This document shows, piece after piece, positions 28,512 through 36,725 of a stretch of DNA of 64,000 nucleotides. Position numbers and translations under genes: made by a program. Numbering within the stretch: position 1 is the stretch's first letter; each line of letters starts with the position of its first letter. Origin of the DNA: Streptomyces luteolus (GTDB lineage: Bacteria > Actinomycetota > Actinomycetes > Streptomycetales > Streptomycetaceae); the NCBI RefSeq assembly GCF_029968015.1, contig NZ_JASCIS010000036.1, positions 19,730 to 83,729 of the forward strand. Direction: 5' to 3'. The notes beneath the pieces were generated by a model. It made no database searches. It had not been told where the DNA came from and saw nothing but the letters and a program-made list of their open reading frames with translations.

Positions 28512-28930
28512 GACTGATCGGGCTCCTCGTACGAGTCCCGGGCGCCGCCCAGGAAAGCTTCCAGTTCCACTTCGACCAGGATGCGCGGGTCGACGAAGCC
28601 GCTGACGACCATCATCGTCATGACCGGGCGCACGGAGTCAAAGACCTCCCGGTGTGCCCGCCCCGCCTCGTCGACGTCCCGCGCATGGGTCAGGAGCAGC
28701 CGCGTCCGCACCACCGACTCGGCGCCGATGCCGAACTCCCCGATCGCGTCGAGGGCGTTGGCGATGGCGACGCGCGTCTGCTCGTACGGATCGCCCTCGC
28801 CGTACAGGACCATCCCCTTGAACGAGGTGGTGCCGCCGACCACGACCCGGTCGCCCGCCGCTACGGCGCGCGCGAAGCCGAAGGCCTCTTCCCAGGGGCT
28901 GCCGCTCTGCACGCGTCGTACGTCGCTCAT
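28508..28930 (-). CDS. RidA family protein
   Basis: A 140-residue YjgF/YER057c/UK114 family protein. RidA enzymes hydrolyse reactive enamine/imine intermediates released by PLP enzymes. The family blocks VVVGGTTSFKG, QTRVAIANALDAIGEFG and the C-terminal VDPRILVEVELEAF with a candidate active-site Arg are present. It is embedded between priA and hisF with ATGA overlaps at both ends, so it is made with the histidine enzymes. Whether it acts on a histidine-pathway intermediate is unknown. Confidence 0.88.
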   Translation of the reverse strand: MSDVRRVQSGSPWEEAFGFARAVAAGDRVVVGGTTSFKGMVLYGEGDPYEQTRVAIANALDAIGEFGIGAESVVRTRLLLTHARDVDEAGRAHREVFDSVRPVMTMMVVSGFVDPRILVEVELEAFLGGARDSYEEPDQS

Positions 28931-29661
28931 GAGGACACGGCCTCCAGGGCCTCTTCCAGGGTGAAGGCCTTGGCGTACAGGGCCTTGCCGACGATGGAGC
29001 CCTCCACGCCGAGCGGCACGAGCTCCGCGATGGCGCGCAGGTCGTCGAGCGAGGACACGCCACCCGACGCGACCACCGGGCGGTCCGTCGCGGCGCAGAC
29101 GTTGCGCAGGAGCTCCAGGTTGGGGCCCTGCAGCGTGCCGTCCTTGGCGATGTCGGTGACGACGTACCGCGCGCAGCCCTCGGAGTTGAGGCGCTCCAGG
29201 GTCTCGTAGAGGTCGCCGCCGTCACGGGTCCAGCCGCGGCCGCGCAGCGTCGTACCGCGCACGTCCAGGCCCACCGCGATCTTGTCGCCGTGCTCGGCGA
29301 TGACCTTGGCGACCCACTCGGGGGTCTCCAGGGCGGCGGTGCCGAGGTTGACGCGGGTGCAGCCGGTCGCGAGTGCGGCCGCGAGGGACGCGTCGTCGCG
29401 GATGCCGCCGGACAGCTCCACCTTGATGTCCATGGCGCCCGCGACCTCGGCGATCAGGGCGCGGTTGTCGCCGGTGCCGAACGCGGCGTCCAGGTCGACG
29501 AGGTGCAGCCACTCGGCGCCGGAGTTCTGCCAGGCGAGGGCCGCCTCCAGCGGGGAGCCGTAGGACGTCTCGGTGCCGGACTCGCCGTGCACGAGGCGGA
29601 CGGCCTGGCTGTCGCGGACGTCGACGGCGGGCAGGAGTTCAAGCTTGTTCACAGTCGTCAC
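28927..29661 (-). CDS. priA: Bifunctional HisA/TrpF isomerase
   Basis: PriA (244 aa) is the actinobacterial barrel that isomerises both ProFAR (histidine) and phosphoribosylanthranilate (tryptophan). The catalytic Asp residues are D14 in LLPAVDVRDSQAV and the Asp in VVTDIAKDGTLQGPN. ELSGGIRDD and VVASGGVSS bind the two phosphates. No separate trpF is present in the window although the rest of trp is well represented, which supports dual use. The GTG start overlaps the hisH stop and the stop overlaps ridA. Confidence 0.95.
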   Translation of the reverse strand: MTTVNKLELLPAVDVRDSQAVRLVHGESGTETSYGSPLEAALAWQNSGAEWLHLVDLDAAFGTGDNRALIAEVAGAMDIKVELSGGIRDDASLAAALATGCTRVNLGTAALETPEWVAKVIAEHGDKIAVGLDVRGTTLRGRGWTRDGGDLYETLERLNSEGCARYVVTDIAKDGTLQGPNLELLRNVCAATDRPVVASGGVSSLDDLRAIAELVPLGVEGSIVGKALYAKAFTLEEALEAVSS

Positions 29662-30296
29662 AGTACGGAGATCCAGTTCTTCAGCAGCTGCGCTCCGGCG
29701 TCGCCGGACTTCTCGGGGTGGAACTGCGTCGCCCACAGCGCGCCGTTCTCGACGGCCGCCACGAACTTCTCGCCGTGCGTGGACCAGGTGACGAGCGGGG
29801 CGCGCATCGCCGGGTTGGCGGTCTGAAGGGTCCAGTCGTGGACGGCGTACGAGTGCACGAAGTAGTAGCGCTCGTCCGGCGAGAGGCCGTTGAACAGCTC
29901 GGAGCCCTCGGGGGCCTCGACGGTGTTCCAGCCCATGTGCGGGACGACGTCCGCCTTGAGGGGGCCGACCGTGCCGGGCCACTCGTCCAGGCCCTCGGCC
30001 TCCACGCCGTGCTCGATGCCCCGCTCGAAGAGGATCTGCATGCCGACGCAGATGCCGAGGACGGGGCGCCCGCCGGACAGGCGCCGGTCGACGACCCAGT
30101 CGCCGCGCGCCTCCTTGAGGCCCTTCATGCAGGCGGAGAAGGCGCCGACGCCGGGGACGAGGAGTCCGTCGGCGTTCATGGCCTTGTCGAAGTCACGGGT
30201 GATCTCGACGTCGGCCCCGGCGCGGGCGAGGGCCCGCTCGGCGGAGCGGACGTTGCCGAAGCCGTAGTCGAAGACGACAACTTGCTTGTCAGTCAT
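29658..30296 (-). CDS. hisH: Imidazole glycerol phosphate synthase, glutaminase subunit
   Basis: HisH (212 aa) is a class I glutamine amidotransferase that feeds ammonia to HisF. The nucleophile is C83 in GICVGMQ and the His/Glu pair is in QFHPEKS. Its ATG follows TGAC, the end of the second of two tiny duplicated open frames, so it may be translated by re-initiation. The stop overlaps priA. Confidence 0.97.
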   Translation of the reverse strand: MTDKQVVVFDYGFGNVRSAERALARAGADVEITRDFDKAMNADGLLVPGVGAFSACMKGLKEARGDWVVDRRLSGGRPVLGICVGMQILFERGIEHGVEAEGLDEWPGTVGPLKADVVPHMGWNTVEAPEGSELFNGLSPDERYYFVHSYAVHDWTLQTANPAMRAPLVTWSTHGEKFVAAVENGALWATQFHPEKSGDAGAQLLKNWISVL

Positions 30297-30297
30297 G

Positions 30298-30363
30298 TCA
30301 GTTCCCGTATTCGAGCATGTCAGTTCCCGTATTCGAGCATGTCAGTTCCAGTAGTCGAGCCGC
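30298..30363 (-). repeat. 22-bp tandem repeat making two six-codon minicistrons
   Basis: Copies at 30298-30319 and 30320-30341 are identical; a third, diverged copy (30342-30363) is the end of the small membrane protein gene. Each identical unit, read on the minus strand, is ATG CTC GAA TAC GGG AAC TGA plus one spacer base, encoding MLEYGN. Stops and starts follow in the pattern TGACATG through to hisH. Confidence 0.8.
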
Positions 30364-30506
30364 AGGACGCCCGCGAGCAGGCACATGCCTGCGCCGATCG
30401 AGAGGAGCGTGATCAGGCTCTTGCCCATGCCCTGCTTGGCGAACGAGATCACGCCGCCGATCAGGAACAGGCCGACGACGATGAGGATGGTCGAGAGGCC
30501 GTTCAT
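30342..30506 (-). CDS. Small membrane protein between hisB and hisH
   Basis: A 54-residue protein, MNGLSTILIVVGLFLIGGVI onward, with two hydrophobic segments separated by FAKQGMGKS and ending RLDYWN. It starts two bases after the hisB stop (TAA-CC-ATG), so it is clearly part of the his operon. It resembles the short DUF-type membrane protein often seen at this place in Streptomyces his operons. Function is unknown. Confidence 0.75.
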   Translation of the reverse strand: MNGLSTILIVVGLFLIGGVISFAKQGMGKSLITLLSIGAGMCLLAGVLRLDYWN

Positions 30507-30508
30507 GG

Positions 30509-31102
30509 TTAGAGCGCGCCCTTCGTCGACGGGAGGATGCCGGCGGCCCGCGGGTCACGCTCGGAGGCGTACCGCAGGGCGCGCGCGAGGGCCTTGAACT
30601 GGCACTCCACGATGTGGTGCGCGTTGCGGCCGTACGGCACGTGGATGTGCAGCGCGATCTGCGCCTGGGCGACGAAGGACTCGAAGATGTGCCGGGTCAT
30701 CGTCGGGTCGTACTCGCCGATCATCGGCGCCATGTTCTCGGGCTCGGTGTGCACGAGGTACGGGCGGCCGCTCAGGTCCACCGTCACCTGGGCGAGGGAC
30801 TCGTCGAGCGGGACCGTGCAGTTGCCGAAGCGGTAGATGCCGACCTTGTCGCCGAGGGCCTGCTTGAAGGCGGCGCCCAGGGCGAGCGCGGTGTCCTCGA
30901 TGGTGTGGTGGCTGTCGATGTGCAGGTCGCCCTCGGTCTTCACCGTGAGGTCGAAGAGGCCGTGGCGGCCGAGCTGGTCGAGCATGTGGTCGTAGAAGCC
31001 GACCCCGGTCGAGACATCGACCTTTCCGGTGCCGTCGAGGTCGATCTCGACGAGGACGGAGGTCTCCTTGGTGGTGCGCTCCACGCGCCCGACGCGACTC
31101 AT
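30509..31102 (-). CDS. hisB: Imidazoleglycerol-phosphate dehydratase
   Basis: HisB (197 aa), monofunctional dehydratase. The Mn2+-binding His-rich motifs are GVGFYDHMLDQLGRHG, HIDSHHTIEDTALALG and the C-terminal GRNAHHIVECQFKALARA. The N-terminus is RVGRVERTTKETSV. The ATG overlaps the hisC stop (ATGA). There is no phosphatase domain of the enteric type. Confidence 0.96.
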   Translation of the reverse strand: MSRVGRVERTTKETSVLVEIDLDGTGKVDVSTGVGFYDHMLDQLGRHGLFDLTVKTEGDLHIDSHHTIEDTALALGAAFKQALGDKVGIYRFGNCTVPLDESLAQVTVDLSGRPYLVHTEPENMAPMIGEYDPTMTRHIFESFVAQAQIALHIHVPYGRNAHHIVECQFKALARALRYASERDPRAAGILPSTKGAL

Positions 31103-32220
31103 GCGCTCTGCTCCTGCTCCTTCTTGAGTTCGCGTACCGCATCGAGGAACGCGTCGTTTTCTTCCGGGGTGCCGGCGGTGACCCGCAGCCAGCCGGGCAC
31201 GCCGTTGTCCCGCACCAGGACGCCTCGGTCGAGGATCTGCTGCCAGACGTCGTGGGCGGCGCCCTCTCCGTCGAAGCGGCCGAACTGCACGAAGTTCGCG
31301 TCGGACGCGGTGACTTCGTACCCCATCGACCAGAGTTCGCGGACGAGGCGGTCGCGCTCCTGCTTGAGCTGGTCCACGTACGCCAGGAGCGTGTCCGTGT
31401 GTTCCAGGGCGGCGAGCGCGGTGGCCTGGGTGACGGCGGAGAGGTGGTACGGCAGCCGCACCAGCTGCACCGCGTCCACCACCGCCGGGTCGGCGGCGAG
31501 ATAGCCGAGGCGCAGACCGGCCGCGCCGAAGGCCTTGGACATGGTCCGGGAGACGACGAGATTCGGCCGACCTTCGAGCAGCGGGAGCAGCGAGGCGCCG
31601 TGGCTGAACTCGACGTACGCCTCGTCCACCACGACCAGGGACGGCTTGGCCGCCTGGGCCGCCTCGTACAGGCGCAGCACGGTCTCGGCCGGGACGGCGG
31701 TGCCCGTGGGGTTGTTGGGCGAGGTGATGAAGACGACGTCGGGCCGGTTCTCGGCGATGGCCTTCTCGGCGAGCTCGGTGTTGATCGTGAAGTCGTCGTT
31801 GCGCGGCCCGGAGATCCAGCCGGTGCCGGTGCCTCGGGAGATCAGCGAGTGCATCGAGTACGAGGGCTCGAAACCGATCGCCGTGCGGCCCGGTCCGCCG
31901 AAGGTCTGGAGCAGCTGCTGGATCACTTCGTTGGAGCCGTTGGCCGCCCAGACGTGGGCGGCCGTGACCTCGTACCTCCCGGTGCGGGTGAGGTAGCGGG
32001 CCAGTTCGGTGCGCAGCTCGACCGCGTCCCGGTCCGGGTAGCGGTTCAGCTCGCGGGCGGCCTCGCGCACCCGCTCGGCGATCCGCTCGACGAGCGGCTC
32101 GGGCAGCGGGTACGGGTTCTCGTTGGTGTTGAGCCGGACGGGCACGTCCAACTGGGGGGCGCCGTACGGGGACTTGCCGCGCAGCTCCTCGCGGATGGGG
32201 AGGTCGTCGATCCTGGTCAC
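31099..32220 (-). CDS. hisC: Histidinol-phosphate aminotransferase
   Basis: HisC (373 aa), a fold-type I PLP aminotransferase. NTNENPYPLPEPL near the N-terminus, ANGSNEVIQQLL, SPNNPTGTAV, VVVDEAYVEFS and the PLP lysine motif SRTMSKAFGAAGLRLGY are all present. The GTG start (VTRIDDLP) overlaps the hisD stop by GTGA. The frame stays open far upstream, but that is the shadow of hisD. Confidence 0.96.
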   Translation of the reverse strand: MTRIDDLPIREELRGKSPYGAPQLDVPVRLNTNENPYPLPEPLVERIAERVREAARELNRYPDRDAVELRTELARYLTRTGRYEVTAAHVWAANGSNEVIQQLLQTFGGPGRTAIGFEPSYSMHSLISRGTGTGWISGPRNDDFTINTELAEKAIAENRPDVVFITSPNNPTGTAVPAETVLRLYEAAQAAKPSLVVVDEAYVEFSHGASLLPLLEGRPNLVVSRTMSKAFGAAGLRLGYLAADPAVVDAVQLVRLPYHLSAVTQATALAALEHTDTLLAYVDQLKQERDRLVRELWSMGYEVTASDANFVQFGRFDGEGAAHDVWQQILDRGVLVRDNGVPGWLRVTAGTPEENDAFLDAVRELKKEQEQSA

Positions 32221-33548
32221 TTCCCGGGAACCTCCCATCCGAATCGCGCCTTGATGGCCGCACCGTGGGCAGGCAGGTCCTCGGCCTCGGCGAGCGTCAC
32301 CACGTGGTGGGCGACGTCGGCCAGGGCGTCCCGCGTGTAGTCCACGATGTGGATGCCGCGCAGGAAGGACTGGACGGACAGGCCGGACGAGTGGCAGGCG
32401 CAACCGCCGGTCGGGAGGACGTGGTTGGAGCCCGCGCAGTAGTCGCCGAGCGAGACCGGCGCCCAGGGGCCGATGAAGATCGCGCCGGCGTTCTTGACGC
32501 GCCCGGCCACGGCGGTGGCGTCGGCGGCCTGGATCTCCAGGTGCTCGGCGCCGTACGCGTCGACCACGCGCAGGCCTTCCTCCAGGCCGTCGACCAGGAC
32601 GATCGCGGACTGCCTGCCGGCCAGGGCGGGCTTGATCCGGTCCTCGATGTGCTTGGTGGCCGCGACCTGCGGCTCCAGCTCCTTCTCGACGGCGTCGGCG
32701 AGCGCGGTCGAGTCGGTGACGAGGACGGCGGCGGCCATCGGGTCGTGCTCGGCCTGGCTGATCAGGTCGGAGGCGACGTGGGCCGGGTCGGCGGTGTCGT
32801 CGGCGAGGATCGCGATCTCGGTCGGCCCGGCCTCGGCATCGATGCCGATCCGGCCGGTGAAGTAGCGCTTGGCGGCGGCCACCCAGATGTTGCCGGGGCC
32901 GGTCACCATGTTCGCCGGGGCGCAGCCGTCGGGGCCTTCTGTGCCGTACGCGAACATCGCCACGGCCTGGGCACCGCCCACCGCGTACACCTCGTCGATG
33001 CCGAGGAGGGCGCAGGCGGCGAGGATCGTCGGGTGCGGCAGGCCGTCGAAGTCGGCCTGCGGCGGGGAGGCGAGGGCCATCGACTCGACGCCTGCCTCCT
33101 GGGCCGGGACCGCGTTCATGATCACGGAGGACGGGTAGACGGAGCGGCCGCCCGGTGCGTACAGGCCGACGCGCTCGACCGGCACCCACTTCTCGGTGAC
33201 CGTGCCGCCGGGCACGACCTGTGTGGTGTGCGGGGCGCGGCGCTGCTCGCGGTGGACGATGCGGGCGCGCCTGATGGACTCCTCTAGGGCGGCGCGCACC
33301 TCGGGGCCGAGCCCGGCGAGCGCCTTGGCGAGGGCCTCGGCCGGGACGCGGACCCGGTCGAGCTTGACTCCGTCGAACTTCTCCGCGTAGTCGATCAGCG
33401 CCGCGGTGCCACGATGATGCACGTCCTCGCAGATGGGCCGCACCTTGTCCAGGGCGGCCGCTACGTCGAACTCGGCACGGGGCAGCAGGTCGCGCAGGGC
33501 GCCACCCTCGGGGAGGGAGTCACCGCGCAGATCGATTCGGGAGATCAC
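32217..33548 (-). CDS. hisD: Histidinol dehydrogenase
   Basis: HisD (443 aa) oxidises histidinol to histidine with two NAD+. The Zn and catalytic region shows GPTEIAILAD, ISQAEHDPMA, SLGDYCAGSNHVLPTGG and the C-terminal AEHLEIQ. It is the first gene of the his operon. The GTG at 33548 (VISRIDLRG) is preceded by GAGAATTGGTTCC with no strong ribosome site. A palindrome lies 42-58 bases upstream. Confidence 0.96.
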   Translation of the reverse strand: MISRIDLRGDSLPEGGALRDLLPRAEFDVAAALDKVRPICEDVHHRGTAALIDYAEKFDGVKLDRVRVPAEALAKALAGLGPEVRAALEESIRRARIVHREQRRAPHTTQVVPGGTVTEKWVPVERVGLYAPGGRSVYPSSVIMNAVPAQEAGVESMALASPPQADFDGLPHPTILAACALLGIDEVYAVGGAQAVAMFAYGTEGPDGCAPANMVTGPGNIWVAAAKRYFTGRIGIDAEAGPTEIAILADDTADPAHVASDLISQAEHDPMAAAVLVTDSTALADAVEKELEPQVAATKHIEDRIKPALAGRQSAIVLVDGLEEGLRVVDAYGAEHLEIQAADATAVAGRVKNAGAIFIGPWAPVSLGDYCAGSNHVLPTGGCACHSSGLSVQSFLRGIHIVDYTRDALADVAHHVVTLAEAEDLPAHGAAIKARFGWEVPGK

Positions 33549-33589
33549 GGAACCAATTCTCGCAGACGGCCCGCGGGGGGCGATCGCCC

Positions 33590-33606
33590 GTATCAATGGC
33601 TGATAC
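33590..33606. promoter_or_regulatory. Inverted repeat GTATCA-N5-TGATAC upstream of hisD
   Basis: A perfect 6-bp inverted repeat with a 5-base centre (ATGGC), 42-58 bases before the hisD start; AT-rich for this genome. It is a good candidate operator for the eight-gene his operon. The regulator is unknown. Confidence 0.4.
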
Positions 33607-33730
33607 AAGCCCCTGGTCGGCGATGGGACGTGCATAAGGGCTCCCCGGAAGATCGGCTTCACCGCTAGGGTCTGCCCGGCGGGTCGGGCGGGACCCAGTC
33701 GACGGCGCCTGGCAGTCGAGCTGAGCGGGG

Positions 33731-33840
33731 CGATGGGGGTCCTCCCTGCTCTGGGGGCACCTCCCTCCTCTGGGGGTACCTCCCGGCCGAAGGCTGGGGG
33801 AGCCGAGAGCGTGGGGGTGCGGGCCAGCCCCGCGCCCCCG
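33731..33840. repeat. R1-type repeat cluster between hisD and the next gene
   Basis: Within the 400-base gap 33549-33948 are two or three overlapping R1-type units (33734-33802: GATGGGGGTCC, CTGGGGGCACC, TGGGGGTACC, then GGCTGGGGGAG), followed by CCGAGAGCGTGGGGGTGCGG. No gene is visible in the gap; both flanking genes read away from it. Confidence 0.65.
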
Positions 33841-33948
33841 GAATGACCCGCCGGAGAGGCCCTGTGCGTTCGGGTCGTCACGCAGCGGGCATCACGGGGG
33901 CACGGGGGCACGCGCCGGGGCGGACATTCACGGGGAGGAAGTCGAGCA

Positions 33949-35520
33949 GTGGTCGACGGGCAGCACACGGACATGCCGGACGGCCTGACCGCGGCCGAGA
34001 TCGGCATGTGGCAGGCCTTCCAGAACGGCAGCAGATACGACCTGTCCAGCGGCGACCAGGACGTGGACGACCCGCACGGCGGCCACCCCTGGGGCCCCGA
34101 GCGCAGCGTGCGCGCGCGGGTGATCTGCCTGCTGATGCTGGACGGGCCGCCGCCGCTGCCCGGCCGGGTCTCGTCGATCAAGCTGACCGGCGTGCAGATC
34201 ACGGGGACGCTGGACGTCGCGGGCGGCACGGTCGAGCCGTACGTGGAGATGAAGGGCTGCCGGTTCGAGAAGGAGATCGTGCTGCCGGAGAGCCATTTCT
34301 CCACGCTGCGCCTGGTGGACTGCTCGATCCCGCGGTTCGAGGCGGCCCGGCTGCACACCGAGGGCGATCTGCATCTGCCGCGCTGCCATGTGCACCGCGG
34401 TATCCGCCTCACCGACGCCCAGATCGGCACGGACCTGCTCCTGAACCAGGCCGTGGTGCACCGCGACCGGCGCGGCCGCACGCTCACCGGAGACGGACTC
34501 ACGGTCGGCCAGGACTTCCAGGCCGAACTGATGGACTCGCACGGCGAGATGAGCCTGCGCGGCGCCCAGATCGGGGTCTCGCTGAGCCTGCGCGGCAGCC
34601 GGCTGCTCAACCCGTACGGCAGCAAGGCCCTGAACGCCCCGCAGCTGACCGTGGAGCGCACGCTGTACATGACGCCCGCCGCGGCCTCCAACCCGCCGCT
34701 GACCGGCGGTTCGACCCCGGCGCGCGGGGTGCGGGTGCAGAAGTTCGAGTGCCAGGGCGGGATCCGGCTCGACGACGGGCGGTTCGGGGACGCCCTCGAC
34801 CTGGAGCAGGCCCGCTTCCAGATGGAGAGCGAGCAGGAGCTGTCGCTTCGCCGCATCCAGGCGCCCGAGCTGCGCTTCCTGGGCGAGAAGCCGGCCCGGG
34901 GCAGTGTGGTCCTGTCCGGCGCGAAGATAGTCAACCTGGTCGACAAGTCGACGAGTTGGCCGGGTCCCGGCCAGCTGCGGGTCGGCGGTCTCACGTACGA
35001 GAACCTCGTGCCGCGCGGCAGCTTCCCGCTCGCCCGGCGCCTGGAGTGGGTGCTCTCGGCGACGCCGGAGTACAGCCCGGAGCCGTACGAGAAGCTCGCG
35101 ACGGTGCTGCGCAACAGCGGCGAGGACGCCGACGCCCGCGAGGTGCTGCTCGCCAAGCAGCGCCGCCGCCGCGAGACCCTGCCGCTCGCGGGCAAGCTGT
35201 GGGGGTACGCGCAGGACTGGACGGTGGCGTACGGCTACCGGCCGGGCCGGGCCGCGGTGTGGATGGCGCTGCTGTGGGCGCTGGGCGCGATCGCGTTCGC
35301 GCAGTACAAGCCGCCCGCCCTGAAGCCCGGCGAGGGCCCGGAGTGGAATCCCTCGCTGTACGCCCTGGACCTCCTGGTCCCGGTGATCAACCTGGGCCAG
35401 GACGGCTACTGGCGGGTGGAGGACCACTGGCAGTGGGTGGCGGCGGCGCTCGTCCTGCTCGGCTGGATCCTGGCGACGACGGTGGCGGCGGGGGCATCAC
35501 GGCTGCTGCGGCGGGGGTGA
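33949..35520 (+). CDS. Unrecognised protein with pentapeptide-like repeats and two C-terminal membrane segments
   Basis: A 523-residue protein with a GGGGAGGAA ribosome site before the GTG. Residues about 65-370 consist of short beta-like repeats such as LDVAGGTVEPYVEMKGCRFE, HLPRCHVHRGIRLTDAQIG and MSLRGAQIGVSLSLRGSRL, reminiscent of pentapeptide/right-handed beta-helix proteins. A charged link (EVLLAKQRRRRET) leads to two hydrophobic segments (AAVWMALLWALGAIAF and WVAAALVLLGWILATTVAAG). The layout is a cytosolic beta-solenoid tethered to the membrane by its C-terminus. Similar Streptomyces proteins are sometimes labelled oxidoreductase, but no cofactor motif is visible. It may be a membrane-linked scaffold; function is unknown. 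Confidence 0.75.
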   Translation: MVDGQHTDMPDGLTAAEIGMWQAFQNGSRYDLSSGDQDVDDPHGGHPWGPERSVRARVICLLMLDGPPPLPGRVSSIKLTGVQITGTLDVAGGTVEPYVEMKGCRFEKEIVLPESHFSTLRLVDCSIPRFEAARLHTEGDLHLPRCHVHRGIRLTDAQIGTDLLLNQAVVHRDRRGRTLTGDGLTVGQDFQAELMDSHGEMSLRGAQIGVSLSLRGSRLLNPYGSKALNAPQLTVERTLYMTPAAASNPPLTGGSTPARGVRVQKFECQGGIRLDDGRFGDALDLEQARFQMESEQELSLRRIQAPELRFLGEKPARGSVVLSGAKIVNLVDKSTSWPGPGQLRVGGLTYENLVPRGSFPLARRLEWVLSATPEYSPEPYEKLATVLRNSGEDADAREVLLAKQRRRRETLPLAGKLWGYAQDWTVAYGYRPGRAAVWMALLWALGAIAFAQYKPPALKPGEGPEWNPSLYALDLLVPVINLGQDGYWRVEDHWQWVAAALVLLGWILATTVAAGASRLLRRG

Positions 35521-35571
35521 GCGCTCGCCTTCCGGACCACGTCCCGCACCGTCGGCTCAGGCGCCGTCGAT

Positions 35572-35642
35572 CGCCCTGCGGGCTCGTCCTCAATCTCCCC
35601 CAGCTATCGCTGGGAGGTGCCCCCAGGACGGGCTGAAATTCA
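35572..35642. repeat. R2-type repeat with R1 nested in its centre
   Basis: GGGCTCGTCCTCAA, then R1 (35595-35626, CTCCCCCAGCTATCGC to GCCCCCAG), then GACGGGCTGAAATT. The outer halves match the usual R2 core (compare CCGTCCGGCGCTTGAGGACG at 54949) with R1 in place of the middle GCGCCG. It lies just after the membrane-anchored repeat protein and may terminate it. The rest of 35521-35732 has no gene. Confidence 0.65.
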
Positions 35643-35732
35643 AACCGTTACCCGCCCCCGTACAACCCGGCGCCCCGTACGACCGTCATCCCTCCACGCA
35701 AGCACCAGGTGCAAGGGAGGAGGCCTCACGCC

Positions 35733-36725
35733 ATGGCTCTGTTCCGTGCCGTGATCGGCACGGCCCGGATGGTCCGGCACGCGCCGCGCCTCGCGGCGGA
35801 TCTGCCGGACGACGACGCGGTGCTCCTCGACGCGCCCGACGACCGCCTCGCCCCGGCCCTTCTCGCCGCGGGGCACGGGGAGTACGACGCGGCCGCGAAG
35901 CTGCTCGCCGGAACGCGCGAGGGCGCCGAGTGGGAGAACCGGGACCGGTATCTGCTGCGCCTTGCCACGTTCGCGCAGGCCCGCGGTGACTGGTTCGAGG
36001 CCTGGCAGTGCGCCGCGCCGCACGACCCGGACGCCCTCCTCGTCAAGGCCGAACTCGCGGTCCGGCACGCCTGGGAGTCCCCGGCCCGCGCCGAGCTGCT
36101 CCGCGAGGCGGCACCGCTGATCACGGCCGCCGCGGAGGCCGATCCGCGCGACCCGGTGCCCTGGCGGATCGCCCTCGACCACGCGCGCGGCCGGGGGGCG
36201 TCGCGCACCGCGTTCAACGCGCTGTGGGACCAGGCGGTGCGCCGCTCGCCGCATCACTACGGCTGTCACGCGGCGGCGCTGCAGTACCTCTCGGCGTCCT
36301 GGTACGGCTCGCACCGCGAGTGCCTGGACTTCGCCGAGCGGGCGGCGGCCGAGGCGCTGCCGGGGTCGCTGGTGCGGGCGCTGCCGGTGCGGGGCGCGTT
36401 CGCGTATCTGGCGGGTCCTGGCCGGTCCTCGGTGCCCGCGGGCCGGCTGCACGCGGCGGCGGACTGCGCGATCGAGCTGTCGGCGGCGTACGAGGCGGGC
36501 GACCCGTACCCGGCGGAGGTGCGCAATCTGCTCGCGTACGTCCTGGTCCGCCTGGAGCGGTGGCGCGATGCCCTGGAGCAGCTGCGGCTCATCGGGCCGT
36601 ACGCGACGTCCTTCCCGTGGGACCGGATCTCCGAGGACCCGCTCGGCCAGTTCCTCGAACTGCGCGACGGCGTACGCCTGGAGGTGGCCGCCGCGACCCC
36701 GCTGCGCGCAAGGTCGTGTCCGTAA
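35733..36725 (+). CDS. TPR-like hypothetical protein, C-terminus replaced by a repeat
   Basis: A 330-residue, mostly helical, Ala/Leu-rich protein with TPR-like pairs (GEYDAAAKLLAGTREGAEW, YLLRLATFAQARGDWFEAW, NLLAYVLVRLERWRDALEQL). GGGAGGAGG precedes the ATG at 35733. Streptomyces relatives are annotated only as hypothetical. The last residues (RSCP) and the TAA stop come from the left terminal repeat of the element at 36711-36952, so the native C-terminus was probably cut or changed by its insertion. A role in protein interactions is likely; nothing more can be said. Confidence 0.75.
   Translation: MALFRAVIGTARMVRHAPRLAADLPDDDAVLLDAPDDRLAPALLAAGHGEYDAAAKLLAGTREGAEWENRDRYLLRLATFAQARGDWFEAWQCAAPHDPDALLVKAELAVRHAWESPARAELLREAAPLITAAAEADPRDPVPWRIALDHARGRGASRTAFNALWDQAVRRSPHHYGCHAAALQYLSASWYGSHRECLDFAERAAAEALPGSLVRALPVRGAFAYLAGPGRSSVPAGRLHAAADCAIELSAAYEAGDPYPAEVRNLLAYVLVRLERWRDALEQLRLIGPYATSFPWDRISEDPLGQFLELRDGVRLEVAAATPLRARSCP

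Noticed and set aside
33549..35195. Extension of HisD by about 550 residues
   Set aside because: It is the antisense of the beta-solenoid-like gene and of R1 repeats; HisD is complete from 33548.
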